Positions 26,127-34,146 of a DNA stretch of 41,447 bases are shown one piece after another. Location of the stretch: assembly GCA_030691075.1 (NCBI GenBank), contig JAUYFI010000146.1, positions 1 through 41,447 of the forward strand, read 5' to 3'. The position numbers were made by a program, and so were the translations under genes. Below the pieces are notes generated by a model that was not told the DNA's origin, searched no databases, and was given only the letters and a program-made list of their open reading frames with translations. Positions within the stretch are counted from its first letter, which is position 1. Every line of letters starts with the position of its first letter. The DNA is from Sulfurisoma sp. GTDB taxonomy: Bacteria; Pseudomonadota; Gammaproteobacteria; Burkholderiales; Rhodocyclaceae.

Positions 26127-26365
26127 AGTTCGATGTCCCGTACCGTTTCATTGGATCGGACAATGTCGAGCGGCTTGCCGCGCGGCGCGCCGTTCAGCAC
26201 CGCCAGCAGGGAGGGCGTACCCTGTTGCCGCCGGTATTCGGGCGCGGCGATCACGACCACGGCTTCCTCCCCGCGTCGGGTAACGAGCTGCGGCCCTTCG
26301 GTCAGTGTGCGATCGACCAGCTCGCTGAAGCGGCTCTTGGCTTCCTGCAATTGCCATGTATGCAT
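26123..26365 (-). CDS. Phd/YefM-type antitoxin
   Basis: An 80-residue antitoxin. MHTWQLQEAKSRFSELVDRTLTEGPQLVTRRGEEAVVVIAAPEY is the standard Phd/YefM DNA-binding domain. The C-terminal part (KPLDIVRSNETVRDIEL) would wrap the VapC toxin. It is the first gene of the pair, and a 21-bp palindrome lies 20 bases upstream. Confidence 0.95.
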   Translation of the reverse strand: MHTWQLQEAKSRFSELVDRTLTEGPQLVTRRGEEAVVVIAAPEYRRQQGTPSLLAVLNGAPRGKPLDIVRSNETVRDIEL

Positions 26366-26384
26366 GATGAACTCCCATTCATGT

Positions 26385-26405
26385 AACTAGTCAGTCTGAC
26401 CAGTT
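26385..26405. promoter_or_regulatory. palindromic operator candidate of the phd-vapC operon
   Basis: The arms AACTNGTCAG and CTGACNAGTT are perfect inverted repeats apart from the N positions, around a single central T. The site is directly upstream of the Phd-type antitoxin gene, where such antitoxins bind to repress their operon. Confidence 0.65.
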
Positions 26406-26467
26406 CATGATGAGACAAGGCAATCAGGATGTCAAGAAAAGACGGCGCGGCGCGAACCGTTGCGCAG

Positions 26468-26491
26468 ATAGTCAGCGTTGGCGTGACGGCG
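26468..26491 (+). repeat. R1 copy (long form) between vapC module and IS4 remnant
   Basis: A more diverged core (about 19 of 24) followed by AAAATT then GTGGTCTGTCCCC to 26510. It ends 8 bases before the stop of the IS4-type remnant. Confidence 0.75.
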
Positions 26492-26517
26492 AAAATTGTG
26501 GTCTGTCCCCCATGGCA

Positions 26518-27157
26518 CTATGTTAGGCCACGAGCATGGCGCTGGGCGATGATTTTCTGGCGGGCCAGGGGTCTCGGTATTGTGAGCAATGGAAGCGGTT
26601 TGGGTCGTCGCTTCTTGGCACGAGGCTCAATACGGTCGGGGCGACTGGGGAGTATCAGCGAAGCCATGGCGCCGAGCACGGTGGCGAACATGAAGGTCAA
26701 TCGCTGCCCATGGCACCGTCGAAGCTGTTCGGCGAACGCCAGCAAGAGCCGCTTGGCGCCGGTAAAGCTCAAGGTCCGTGGCAGAACATCCGCCAGATAC
26801 GCGGCGGTGGCGATGCTCCAGCGAACCAGGTTGTAGGCCAGCAGATGAACGGCAATTTCCTTCCTGACCATCTCTGGCGAGCGACAGCGCAGGATGTCCA
26901 TCGCCATCGTGACCTTGATCGTGCGCCAATCCACTTCGATATTCCAGCGCAGGGCATACAGGGCGTCGAGCGCGCGCGGCATCACTGTTGTCGGGCTGAG
27001 CATTGTTGTCACCAGCACCCGTCCGTCGACCTCGACTTCGCGCATGCGCAGCGTCAGCGGGTAACGCCGATAGTCCTCGATACTCATCCACGCCGGGCGT
27101 GGCGGGCGCGGCCGCTCGACGACATGATCCTTCTCGCCCAAGGACTGTCTTGTCACC
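26518..27157 (-). pseudogene. C-terminal half of an IS4-family transposase
   Basis: The minus-strand frame from about 27157 reads TRQSLGEKDHVVERPRPPRPAWM, then LRMREVEVDGRVLVTTML, YALRWNIEVDWRTIKVTMAMDILRC and the tail. This is the IS4-type region around the catalytic Glu (W-x-I-E-x-x-x-R-x-I-K). The first half, with both catalytic Asp residues, is absent. The frame instead runs into R2-like sequence (CCCGTTCGTGGTG). It is not functional. Confidence 0.85.
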
Positions 27158-27206
27158 ACGAACGGGAATTGGGAGCCCACCACGAACGGGACACGATACC
27201 CCCACC

Positions 27207-27255
27207 CCGTTCGCCCTGAGCTTGTCGAAGGGAGCTTGTCGAAGGGAGCTTGCTC
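27207..27255. repeat. R2 repeat copy with an internal tandem duplication
   Basis: It begins CCGTTCGCCCTGAGCTTG. The unit TTGTCGAAGGGAGC is present twice in tandem, and the closing inverted arm is missing. It lies at the broken 5' end of the IS4 remnant. Confidence 0.75.
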
Positions 27256-27317
27256 CGGGAGTAAGTTACAATCAAAAGGCTATGGCAATTTCATTTTCCT
27301 TCATGGGAGTCACTATC

Positions 27318-27947
27318 ATGCGTTTCGCGGCGTTACTTTTGTCAGTGGTGTTTTTTGCCTTGCCTGCTCGGGCAAATGCGCAGCAGATGGCGACGTACGA
27401 CATGTCGTCCAGCTATCTCACTCTTCCGGCCATTCTCGTTGATAGTTCGACGAGCTTCCAGGATGTCGTCGTGCACTTGCTGTCGCTCGGCACGGTTCGG
27501 GTCGGCGATCCCTCGGTGGGCACGCAAATCGAGTTTGTCTCATCGACCAATACACTGCGATTGCCCCTGGTCAGCGTTGCCGGCACCCAGGTTGCGCAGG
27601 TCAGTCTTGTCAATCCGGCATTGTCGCTAGTCAGTGTGGGTGGCATAACCGTCAACCCCCCGGCTTCGGGCAATTACGCTCTCGATATCACGGTCTCGGC
27701 ACTGGGCATTCCCGTTCCCGCCATTCGAATCAACAATGTGTCCAAACCCGGGACGGAAAGCGACTTCTGCTCGGCCTCGAACTATGAGGAGTTTCAGCAG
27801 AGCCTTCAGAGCGTGAGTGGATCGTGGTCGATAACCAGCTGCTCGTTCAATGGTACGGGTGGGCAGATTTCGGCAACGCTTACTGTCACCGACCCGTTTC
27901 CCATCACCGTTCCCTATACGGTCGCTTATACATACTCGCCGATGTAA
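27318..27947 (+). CDS. unrecognised secreted beta-rich protein
   Basis: A 209-residue protein. ATG 27318 is chosen because GGGAG lies 8 bases before it; upstream in-frame ATGs exist. The signal peptide is MRFAALLLSVVFFALPARANA. The mature chain is rich in Val, Ser and Thr (SYLTLPAILVDSSTSFQDVVV; TLRLPLVSVAGTQVAQVSLV; ISATLTVTDPFPITVPYTVAY), with two cysteines (residues about 151 and 177) that could form a disulfide. This suggests a beta-sandwich surface or periplasmic protein. No family is recognised. The base composition is visibly less GC-rich than the neighbours, and R2 repeats flank it, so it may be acquired. Confidence 0.75.
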   Translation: MRFAALLLSVVFFALPARANAQQMATYDMSSSYLTLPAILVDSSTSFQDVVVHLLSLGTVRVGDPSVGTQIEFVSSTNTLRLPLVSVAGTQVAQVSLVNPALSLVSVGGITVNPPASGNYALDITVSALGIPVPAIRINNVSKPGTESDFCSASNYEEFQQSLQSVSGSWSITSCSFNGTGGQISATLTVTDPFPITVPYTVAYTYSPM

Positions 27948-27988
27948 GCGATGGCATCCCTACGGTAGCGCCCCGGGCTTATTCCGTT

Positions 27989-28060
27989 CCGTTCGCCCTG
28001 AGCGTGTCGAAGGGAGCGTGTCGAAGGGAGCGTGTGGTTCGACGGGCTCACCACGAAGGG
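27989..28060. repeat. R2 repeat copy between the secreted protein and ntrX
   Basis: It begins CCGTTCGCCCTGAGCGTG, repeats the GTGTCGAAGGGAGC unit twice and closes with GGTTCGACGGGCTCACCACG. It lies between convergent genes, ending 5 bases before the ntrX stop, so it may help end both transcripts. Confidence 0.8.
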
Positions 28061-28064
28061 TAGA

Positions 28065-29303
28065 TCAGCGCAGTCCGAGATCCTTCAGCTTGCGATAAAG
28101 GTGCGTCCGCTCCAGTCCGGTGGTCTCGGCCAGCCGCGTCATGTTGCCGCCGTCGAGCCCGAGGTGGTATTCGAAATAGATGCGTTCGAAGGTCTCGCGC
28201 GCCTCGCGCAGCGGCAGCGCCAGCATCTCCACCGCCAGCCCCGCCGGCGTCTTCGGCTTGCCGTCGGGCACGGGCGCGAGCAGGCGCGCGACGTCCTCGC
28301 CGCCGATCTCCTCTTCGAGCGCGGCCAGCGCCAGCGACTTGACCACGCTCTTCAGCTCGCCGTAGCCGCCGGGCCAGGCGTGCTGACGCAGGGCGTTCTG
28401 CGCCGCCGTGGACAGCCGCCGCAATGGGCTCTCGCCGGCCTCGACCAACTGCGTCAGCAGGTGGGCGGCGATGTCGGGAATCTCGTCGCGCACCTCGGCC
28501 AGTTGGGGCAAACCGAGCCAGACTTCGAACAGCCGCCGCAGCGGCGCCTCGTCCCAGCCCAGCGCGGTCAGCGCCGCGAGGTCGTGGTGGCTTGCGGCGA
28601 CCAGGTGCAGATCGAACTTCTCGAGGCGCTCGGCGGCGAAGGCGAGATTCTTCTGTTGCAGGCGGGTCAGCCGCCCGAGCTCCTCGCACCAGAGCACGCC
28701 GCCGGCGGCGGCCTGCAGCGCGTCGAGGGTGATCGGATTGGAATCGGCGGCGAGATCCACCCAGGCGCGCCCCGGCGGCTGCAGCGTGCGCGCGGCGAGC
28801 TCGACGAAGCCGGCGGGGCTGGCCCGCAGCAGCACGGTGCGGCTCTTGGCGGCGAGCTGGTCGAGGCGCCGCTTCAGATCCTTGAGCGGCGCCGAGCGCG
28901 GGAAGGCGGCCAGCGACAGCGCGCCGACGCCCGGCTTGTGCGAGCGGTCGAGCGCGCGCTGCACGGCGGCGAGCAGCTTCTGCATGCCGATGGGCTTTTC
29001 GAGGAAGTCGATGGCGCCGATCCGCGTCGCCTCGACGGCGGTGTCGATGGTGCCGTGGCCGGACATCATCACCACCGGCATGTTGAGCTGGCCGTTGGCG
29101 ACCCACTCCTTGAGCAGCGTGATGCCGTCGGTATCGGGCATCCAGATGTCGAGCAGCACCAGGTCGGGCCGCGCGGCGGTGCGCGCGGCGCGGGCGGCGG
29201 CGGCGTTCTCGGCCAGGCGCACGTCGTGGCCCTCGTCGCGGAGAATTTCCGAGAGCAGTTCGCGGATGCCGACTTCGTCGTCAACGACCAGAATTTGTGC
29301 CAT
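28065..29303 (-). CDS. ntrX: NtrX-type response regulator with a degenerate AAA+ domain
   Basis: A 412-residue regulator paired with the kinase NtrY upstream. The receiver domain (1-120) is intact, with acidic pocket DDE and phospho-Asp in LVLLDIWMPDTDG. The central region aligns in order with a sigma54 AAA+ domain but is degenerate. The Walker A position reads VLLRASPAGFVELAARTL instead of G-x-x-G-x-G-K. The Walker B position is GGVLWCEELGRL, and GAFTGA is missing. The C-terminal Fis-type HTH is present (GGNMTRLAETTGLERTHLYRKLKDLGL). It probably binds DNA without activating sigma54 by ATP hydrolysis. Confidence 0.9.
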   Translation of the reverse strand: MAQILVVDDEVGIRELLSEILRDEGHDVRLAENAAAARAARTAARPDLVLLDIWMPDTDGITLLKEWVANGQLNMPVVMMSGHGTIDTAVEATRIGAIDFLEKPIGMQKLLAAVQRALDRSHKPGVGALSLAAFPRSAPLKDLKRRLDQLAAKSRTVLLRASPAGFVELAARTLQPPGRAWVDLAADSNPITLDALQAAAGGVLWCEELGRLTRLQQKNLAFAAERLEKFDLHLVAASHHDLAALTALGWDEAPLRRLFEVWLGLPQLAEVRDEIPDIAAHLLTQLVEAGESPLRRLSTAAQNALRQHAWPGGYGELKSVVKSLALAALEEEIGGEDVARLLAPVPDGKPKTPAGLAVEMLALPLREARETFERIYFEYHLGLDGGNMTRLAETTGLERTHLYRKLKDLGLR

Positions 29304-29331
29304 GACAGAACCTTATCACGTCTGCCCCGCC

Positions 29332-29376
29332 GTCGGGCCGTCCCAAGGCGGCGAACGAATGTGCGCGTGGGGGGCC
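29332..29376. repeat. R3-like repeat between ntrY and ntrX
   Basis: It reads GTCGGGCCGTCCCAAGGCG, then GCGAACGAATGTGCGCGTGG and GGGGCC, a shortened version of the R3 copies in pccA and before topB. It fills the gap between the ntrY stop and the ntrX start. Confidence 0.65.
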
Positions 29377-29378
29377 AT

Positions 29379-31547
29379 CTATTCGGCCATGGGCAAGCGG
29401 ATGGTTATCTCGGCGCCGCCGCCCGTGCGGTTGCCGAGATGGATTTCGCCGTGGTGCTCGTCGACGATCTTGCGCACGATGGCCAGCCCCAGGCCGGTGC
29501 CGCGCGGCTTGGTGGTGACGTAGGGCTCGAAGGCGCGGGCGAGGATCTGCGGCGGAAAGCCGGGGCCGTTGTCGGCCACCACCAGCGCGACGCAGCACTC
29601 CTCGACGCGCGTCGCCACGACCACGTGGGGGCCTTCGCCGGCGAACAGCGCGGCCGCCGCGCCGCCGGCTTCGCCGGCCCCCCCTCCGCTGCGAGCGGTC
29701 GCGCCGTGCTCGGCCAGCGCCTCGGCGGCGTTCTTGATCAGGTTGTGCAGCACCTGGCGCAACTGGTTGGCATCGCCGCGTACCCGCGGCAGGCCGGGGG
29801 CCAGCGCCGCCTCGACGCGCGGCGTGGTCGCCTCGTAGAGCGCCAGCACCTCGCGCACCAGCGCGTCGAGGTCGACGGCGGCGAGCAGCGGCGGCGGCGT
29901 TTTGGCGTAGTCGCGGAAGTTGTTGACCATGTTTTTCATGGCCTCGACCTGGGTGACGATGGTGACGATGGAGCGGTCGAGCATGTCGCGCGAGGCCGGA
30001 TCGAGCTTGTCGGCGAGCTTGATCTGCAGCCGCTCGGCCGAGAGCTGGATGGGAGTGAGCGGGTTCTTGATCTCGTGCGCGAGGCGCTGCGCCACCTCGC
30101 CCCAGGCGGCGCTGCGCTGGGCGGAAATGAGCCGGGTGATGTCGTCGAACACCACCACCGTGCCGCCGCCGCCCGCCTCCGGCAGGGTGGAACCACGCAT
30201 CAGCAGCACCTGCGTCGCGCCGGCTTCCTCGAGCTCGAGTTCCTGCTGCCACTCGTGGCCGCGTTCCTTGAAGGCTTTGATGACGGCGGCGGCCAGCGCA
30301 CCGTGGCGCGGCCATTCGGCCAGCGGCGTGTCCTCGAGGTCGGTCAGGTCCTCGCGCAGGATGGCCATGGCGCCGCGGTTGGCGGCGCGCAGTCGCAGTT
30401 GCGGGTCGAAGGCAAGCACGCCGGCCGAGAGGTTGGCCAGCACGCTTTCAAGATAGGCGCTGGCCGTCTCGACCTGCCGGCGATGGCGCTCGGTCTCGCG
30501 CCGCGCGTCGTCGAGCTGCTTGGTCATCTTCGAAAAAGATTGGGTCAGCACGCCAAGCTCGTCGTCGGAGCGCACCACGCTGCGCGGGGTGAAATCGCCG
30601 GCCGCCACCGCCTGCGTGCCCTCGGCCAGGATCAGCAGCGGCCGCGCCAGCCGCTCGGCGAAGACGAAGGCCAGCGCGATGGCGGCGAACAGCGCCAGCA
30701 GCAGCGTCAAGGTCAGCGTCAGGGTGTAGATGCGCTTGAGCCCCTGTTTGCCCAATTGCAGCTCCTGATAGTCGCGGTGGGCGGCGGCGACGCTCTCGGC
30801 GCTCCTGGCGATGGCCGCGGGCACCATTTGCGTCAACTGCAGCACGCGCGGCTCGCTGCCGAGCTCGAAGCTGCTGATGGGCACCAGCGCCCGCAGCAGC
30901 AGCCCCGTCGCGGCCTCGCCTTCGACCACGGTGAAGCCGCGGCCGAGCCGCGCCTGGCGCAACTGCGCACTCGATGGCACCGGCGGCAACAGGTTGCCAA
31001 CGGTGTCGGAGCTGCTGGCCAGCACCTGGCCGTTGCCACCAAGCAGCGTCGCCGTCTGGCTGCCTGCCTGTTCGCGCAGGCGGTTGAGCAGCGTCGGGCT
31101 GGCGGCGGCGGTGTCGCCGATCTCGAGCGCCATGCTGCGCGCCTTGGCCAGCAGGTCCGCCTGCTGGGCATCGAGCACGTTGCGGGCGAGAGCGAGACCG
31201 CCTTCGAGCGCACTGTCGACGCGCACATCGAACCAGGACTCGATCGAGCGCACGGCGAACTGCATCGACACCGCATAGACCAGCGCGCCCGGCAACAGCG
31301 CCATCAGCGCCAGAAGCAGCACCAGCCGCGTCTTCAGTCGCGTGCCGAAGACGCCGCCCTTGAAGTCCTTCCACAGCCGTCGCAACTGGATGCCGACCAG
31401 GGTCAGCATCGCCACCACGATCAGCGCGTTGGCGCCGAGCAGCCAGGGATAGTAGCCGGACAGCAGCGCCGTGTTGGCACTGGCCGAAGTCAGCAGGAAG
31501 ACGAGGATCGCGCCCGCCGCCGCCGCGAGGATCAGCAGGACTTTCAC
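29379..31547 (-). CDS. ntrY: NtrY-type sensor histidine kinase
   Basis: A 722-residue membrane kinase of the NtrYX nitrogen/redox two-component system. It has N-terminal TM helices (about 1-100), a periplasmic/sensor region, another TM (LLLALFAAIALAFVFAERLARP), a HAMP domain, a PAS domain (ETASAYLESVLANLSAGVLAFD), the phospho-His box RLAHEIKNPLTPIQLSAERL, and the ATPase with N box NLIKNAAEAL, DNGPGFPP and GTGLGLAIVRKI. Between the N box and the next strand about 16 extra Gly/Ala residues (residues about 615-629) come from a GC repeat. It overlaps the DUF4390 stop by four bases. Confidence 0.95.
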   Translation of the reverse strand: MKVLLILAAAAGAILVFLLTSASANTALLSGYYPWLLGANALIVVAMLTLVGIQLRRLWKDFKGGVFGTRLKTRLVLLLALMALLPGALVYAVSMQFAVRSIESWFDVRVDSALEGGLALARNVLDAQQADLLAKARSMALEIGDTAAASPTLLNRLREQAGSQTATLLGGNGQVLASSSDTVGNLLPPVPSSAQLRQARLGRGFTVVEGEAATGLLLRALVPISSFELGSEPRVLQLTQMVPAAIARSAESVAAAHRDYQELQLGKQGLKRIYTLTLTLTLLLALFAAIALAFVFAERLARPLLILAEGTQAVAAGDFTPRSVVRSDDELGVLTQSFSKMTKQLDDARRETERHRRQVETASAYLESVLANLSAGVLAFDPQLRLRAANRGAMAILREDLTDLEDTPLAEWPRHGALAAAVIKAFKERGHEWQQELELEEAGATQVLLMRGSTLPEAGGGGTVVVFDDITRLISAQRSAAWGEVAQRLAHEIKNPLTPIQLSAERLQIKLADKLDPASRDMLDRSIVTIVTQVEAMKNMVNNFRDYAKTPPPLLAAVDLDALVREVLALYEATTPRVEAALAPGLPRVRGDANQLRQVLHNLIKNAAEALAEHGATARSGGGAGEAGGAAAALFAGEGPHVVVATRVEECCVALVVADNGPGFPPQILARAFEPYVTTKPRGTGLGLAIVRKIVDEHHGEIHLGNRTGGGAEITIRLPMAE
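29661..29704. repeat. GC-rich repeat (R6) inside ntrY
   Basis: It contains the palindrome GCCGGCTTCGCCGGC followed by CCCCCCTCCGCTGCGAGCGG. It encodes ARSGGGAGEAGG in a loop of the kinase ATPase domain where family members have no such stretch. Confidence 0.55.
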
Positions 31548-32134
31548 TTGATGACTGATTCGGGCTGCTGGTAGAACTGCCAGCGCAGCGCCTTGGAACT
31601 CACCTGCCAGTCGCTGTTGGCAATGGCGTCGACCTGCAGCGGCTTGGGCAGCTGGTTGCGGTCGAGCGACAGGCGCAGCGCCGCCGCGTAGATTTCACCG
31701 GACTTGAGCACCCCCTTGTCGGCCACCGGCAGCGCCGAGACGCGCGAGATCACGCGCAGCGCCTCGCCCAGCGTGGTGAAGCTCTGGTGCAGGCCGCCGA
31801 AGGAGAGGCGATACTGCCGCGTCAGCGCGTTGTAGGCAAGGCGGTATGTGATGGTGATGCTGGCAACCTGCTCGTTGAGCCAGTACCAGCGGTTGTGCTC
31901 GAGCGTGAATTCGAGGTTGAAATAAAGCGGCACACCGCGCGCCACGGCCTCTTCCAGACGCGAACCGAGATCAATGCTGAACTCGGCCGAGAGCACGTGG
32001 CCGTCCTCGCCCGGCTTGAGCGCGGCATGCACCGGTTCGATGCTGCCGGCATGAGCGAGGCCGGCACCGGCAAGCACAATGATGATGAGCAGGCGCTCAA
32101 GCCAACTTCTGCAGCAGCGCGTAATAGAAACCAT
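31544..32134 (-). CDS. DUF4390 exported protein
   Basis: A 196-residue protein from ATG 32134, overlapping the end of rsmB by 38 bases; the start is the least certain point. A signal peptide follows (LERLLIIIVLAGAGLAHA). The mature part matches DUF4390: LSAEFSIDLGSRLEEAVARGVPLYFNLEFTL, RWYWLNEQVASITITYRLAYNALTRQYRLSFGG, and the ending SDWQVSSKALRWQFYQ. Members are found between rsmB and ntrY in betaproteobacteria, and their role is unknown. Its stop overlaps the ntrY start (ATGA). Confidence 0.9.
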   Translation of the reverse strand: MVSITRCCRSWLERLLIIIVLAGAGLAHAGSIEPVHAALKPGEDGHVLSAEFSIDLGSRLEEAVARGVPLYFNLEFTLEHNRWYWLNEQVASITITYRLAYNALTRQYRLSFGGLHQSFTTLGEALRVISRVSALPVADKGVLKSGEIYAAALRLSLDRNQLPKPLQVDAIANSDWQVSSKALRWQFYQQPESVIK

Positions 32135-33401
32135 CATGGTCGGGGTCGGGCAGCAGCTGGAGTTCAACATCGGATCCGTTGGTCGGGAGTCGCCGTGCAT
32201 CCGCGTGGCGTGCCGCGAACGCCTCGATCTGGGCGGAATTCTCGGCGCGGAACATGGAGCAGGTGGAATAGAGCATTCTGCCACCGGGGGCCAGTACCCG
32301 CCACAGGGCATCGAGAATCGCGGACTGCGTCTGTGCGAACCGCGCCACATCGGCGGCTCGCCGCAACCACTTGATGTCGGGATGGCGCCGCGCCACGCCC
32401 GAGGCCGAGCAGGGCACGTCGGCAAGGATGCGCTCGAAGGGGCGGCTGTCCCACCAGTCGTCGAGCCGCTGGCAGTCGGCCACGCGCACCGTGGCTTGCA
32501 GGCCGAGACGGTCGAGGTTGTCGCGCACGCGCCCGGCTCGCCGCGGGTCCAGCTCCAGCGCGGTCAGATCGACGGCGGCGAGTTCGAGGATGTGCGCGGT
32601 CTTGCCGCCGGGCGCGGCGCAGGCATCGAGCACGCGCTGGCCGTCATGGAGATCGAGCAGGGATGCCGCGCGCTGCGCGCCCCAGTCCTGCACCGAGACC
32701 TGGCCCGCGGCGAAGCCGGGCAGGTTGTCGACGGCGACCGGCTTGTCCAGCCTGATCGCCGTGCCATCGAGCGCGCGTGCCGCGATGCCGACGGCTTCGA
32801 GGTGCGGCAAAAAGTTATGCGAAGCGGTATCCCCTGGGACGGCGCTGGCGAGACGGCGGCGATTGACGCGCAGCGTCATCGGCGGATGGCTGTTGCCGGC
32901 GGCGAGAATCTTCTGCCACGTTTGCGGCTGTTCGGCCTGCAAGCGTTCGATCCACCACGGCGGATGGCGCCAGCGCGCCACCGGGTCGGCCTCGGCGGCC
33001 GCGAGCAGTTCGTCGCGGCTCCGCAGAAAGCCGCGCAGCACGCCATTGACCAGCGCCTTGAGCCGGCCCTGCCTGACGCCGGCGGCGGCATGCACGGCCT
33101 GATCGACGGTGATGTGCGCGTCCCGCGGCCGCTGCTCGAGGCGGAACAGCGCCACCAGCAGCAGGGCATGGATCAGCGGCTCCTTGAGCGGTTTTTCGAG
33201 CAGGCGGCCGAGCAGGAAATCGCCTCGCCCGCAATCGCGCAGGGTACCGAAGGCGAGGTCCATCACCGCCGGCCGCACCGCGGCGGGGGTCGCGGCCAGC
33301 AGCGCCTCGGGCGTGTGGCCGGCCATCACGCCGGCCACCGCCTCGGCCGCGCCGCGCAGCGCCGTCGCCAGCGGCGGCGACAAGTTCATTGGATCAATCA
33401 T
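32097..33401 (-). CDS. rsmB: 16S rRNA m5C967 methyltransferase RsmB with a small insertion
   Basis: A 434-residue enzyme that methylates C967 of 16S rRNA. It has an N-terminal NusB-like domain (about 10-140; AFGTLRDCGRGDFLL, RLKALVNGVLRGFLR), a linker, and the Rossmann domain with SAM loop DACAAPGGKTAHILEL. The two catalytic cysteines are in DVPCSASGV and YSTCSMF. Between LRVNRRR and PHLEAVGIAA there are about 9 more residues than I expect in the family (LASAVPGDTASHNFL). This segment contains a copy of the R1 motif. All catalytic parts are intact. Confidence 0.95.
   Translation of the reverse strand: MIDPMNLSPPLATALRGAAEAVAGVMAGHTPEALLAATPAAVRPAVMDLAFGTLRDCGRGDFLLGRLLEKPLKEPLIHALLLVALFRLEQRPRDAHITVDQAVHAAAGVRQGRLKALVNGVLRGFLRSRDELLAAAEADPVARWRHPPWWIERLQAEQPQTWQKILAAGNSHPPMTLRVNRRRLASAVPGDTASHNFLPHLEAVGIAARALDGTAIRLDKPVAVDNLPGFAAGQVSVQDWGAQRAASLLDLHDGQRVLDACAAPGGKTAHILELAAVDLTALELDPRRAGRVRDNLDRLGLQATVRVADCQRLDDWWDSRPFERILADVPCSASGVARRHPDIKWLRRAADVARFAQTQSAILDALWRVLAPGGRMLYSTCSMFRAENSAQIEAFAARHADARRLPTNGSDVELQLLPDPDHDGFYYALLQKLA
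32835..32858 (+). repeat. R1 motif copy inside rsmB
   Basis: The last 19 bases (CGGCGCTGGCGAGACGGCG, 32840-32858) are identical to the reference copy at 17649-17672. The AAAGT end is replaced by TGGGA. On the coding strand it reads R-R-L-A-S-A-V, at the point where the protein is longer than its family. Confidence 0.75.
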
Positions 33402-33429
33402 CCCAAACCCCTCACCAAGGTTTTCAGGT

Positions 33430-34146
33430 TCATTGCAGCCACTCGCGACCGATCACCCGGAGATCGGGAGTGAAGCGATAGACGAGAGGCATGCCCGGCG
33501 GGATCTCGACATGCATCATGGCCTCGGCGTCGAGCCCGTCGAAATGCATCACCAGGCCGCGCAGGGTGTTGCCGTGGCTCGCCACCAGCAGGCGGCGGCC
33601 GGCGCGAACGCGCGGCGCCAGCACCTCGTGCCAGTAGTGCAGGCTGCGGCGCTGGCAGTCGGCGAGGCTTTCCGTCGCCGGCAGCAGCACCGGGTCGAGG
33701 CCTTCGTAGCGCGGGTCGTAGCGCGGATGGCGTGGGTCATCGGCCGCGAGTGGCGGCGGCGCCTCGACATAGCCGCGCCACCAGCGGCGCGACTGCTCCT
33801 CGCCCCAGGCGGCGAAGATATCCTTCTTGTTCATGCCCTGCAGGGCGCCGTAGTGGCGCTCGTTGAGACGCCAGGTTTCGAACAGCGGCACCGCGGGATG
33901 CTTCATGGCGGCGACCAGGATTTCGATGGTCTGGCGGGTGCGGCCCAGCACCGAGCCATGGGCCTCGTCGAAGACGTAGCCCGCCGCCGCCAGCTGCCGC
34001 CCGGCGGCAGCCGCCTCGGCCAGGCCCGCCTCGGTCAGGGGGATGTCGGTCCAGCCGGTAAAGCGGTCACTGAGATTCCACTCGCTGTGGCCGTGGCGGA
34101 TGAAGACAACCACGCGCTCCACCTCCACCACGGGCGCCTCCTTCAC
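33430..34146 (-). CDS. gpmA: 2,3-bisphosphoglycerate-dependent phosphoglycerate mutase
   Basis: A 238-residue glycolytic enzyme. The phospho-His motif is [13 protein letters not shown], where most relatives have R-H-G-E-S or R-H-G-Q-S. The other signature blocks are [32 protein letters not shown], and the second catalytic His in [14 protein letters not shown]. The start is a GTG at 34146 overlapping the fmt stop by four bases, with an N-terminal extension of about 9 residues before the first strand. Its position between fmt and rsmB is unusual and places it in the same transcript. Confidence 0.93.
   Translation of the reverse strand: MKEAPVVEVERVVVFIRHGHSEWNLSDRFTGWTDIPLTEAGLAEAAAAGRQLAAAGYVFDEAHGSVLGRTRQTIEILVAAMKHPAVPLFETWRLNERHYGALQGMNKKDIFAAWGEEQSRRWWRGYVEAPPPLAADDPRHPRYDPRYEGLDPVLLPATESLADCQRRSLHYWHEVLAPRVRAGRRLLVASHGNTLRGLVMHFDGLDAEAMMHVEIPPGMPLVYRFTPDLRVIGREWLQ

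Noticed and set aside
25000..26520. Integron cassette array with attC sites
   Set aside because: The boundary repeat lacks the inverted core sites and folding pattern of attC, and no integrase gene is present; only the layout is similar.
28032..31574. An 1180-residue open frame antisense to ntrX and ntrY
   Set aside because: It is explained as a shadow of two recognised genes on the other strand; the composition is Arg/Gln/Gly-rich without motifs.
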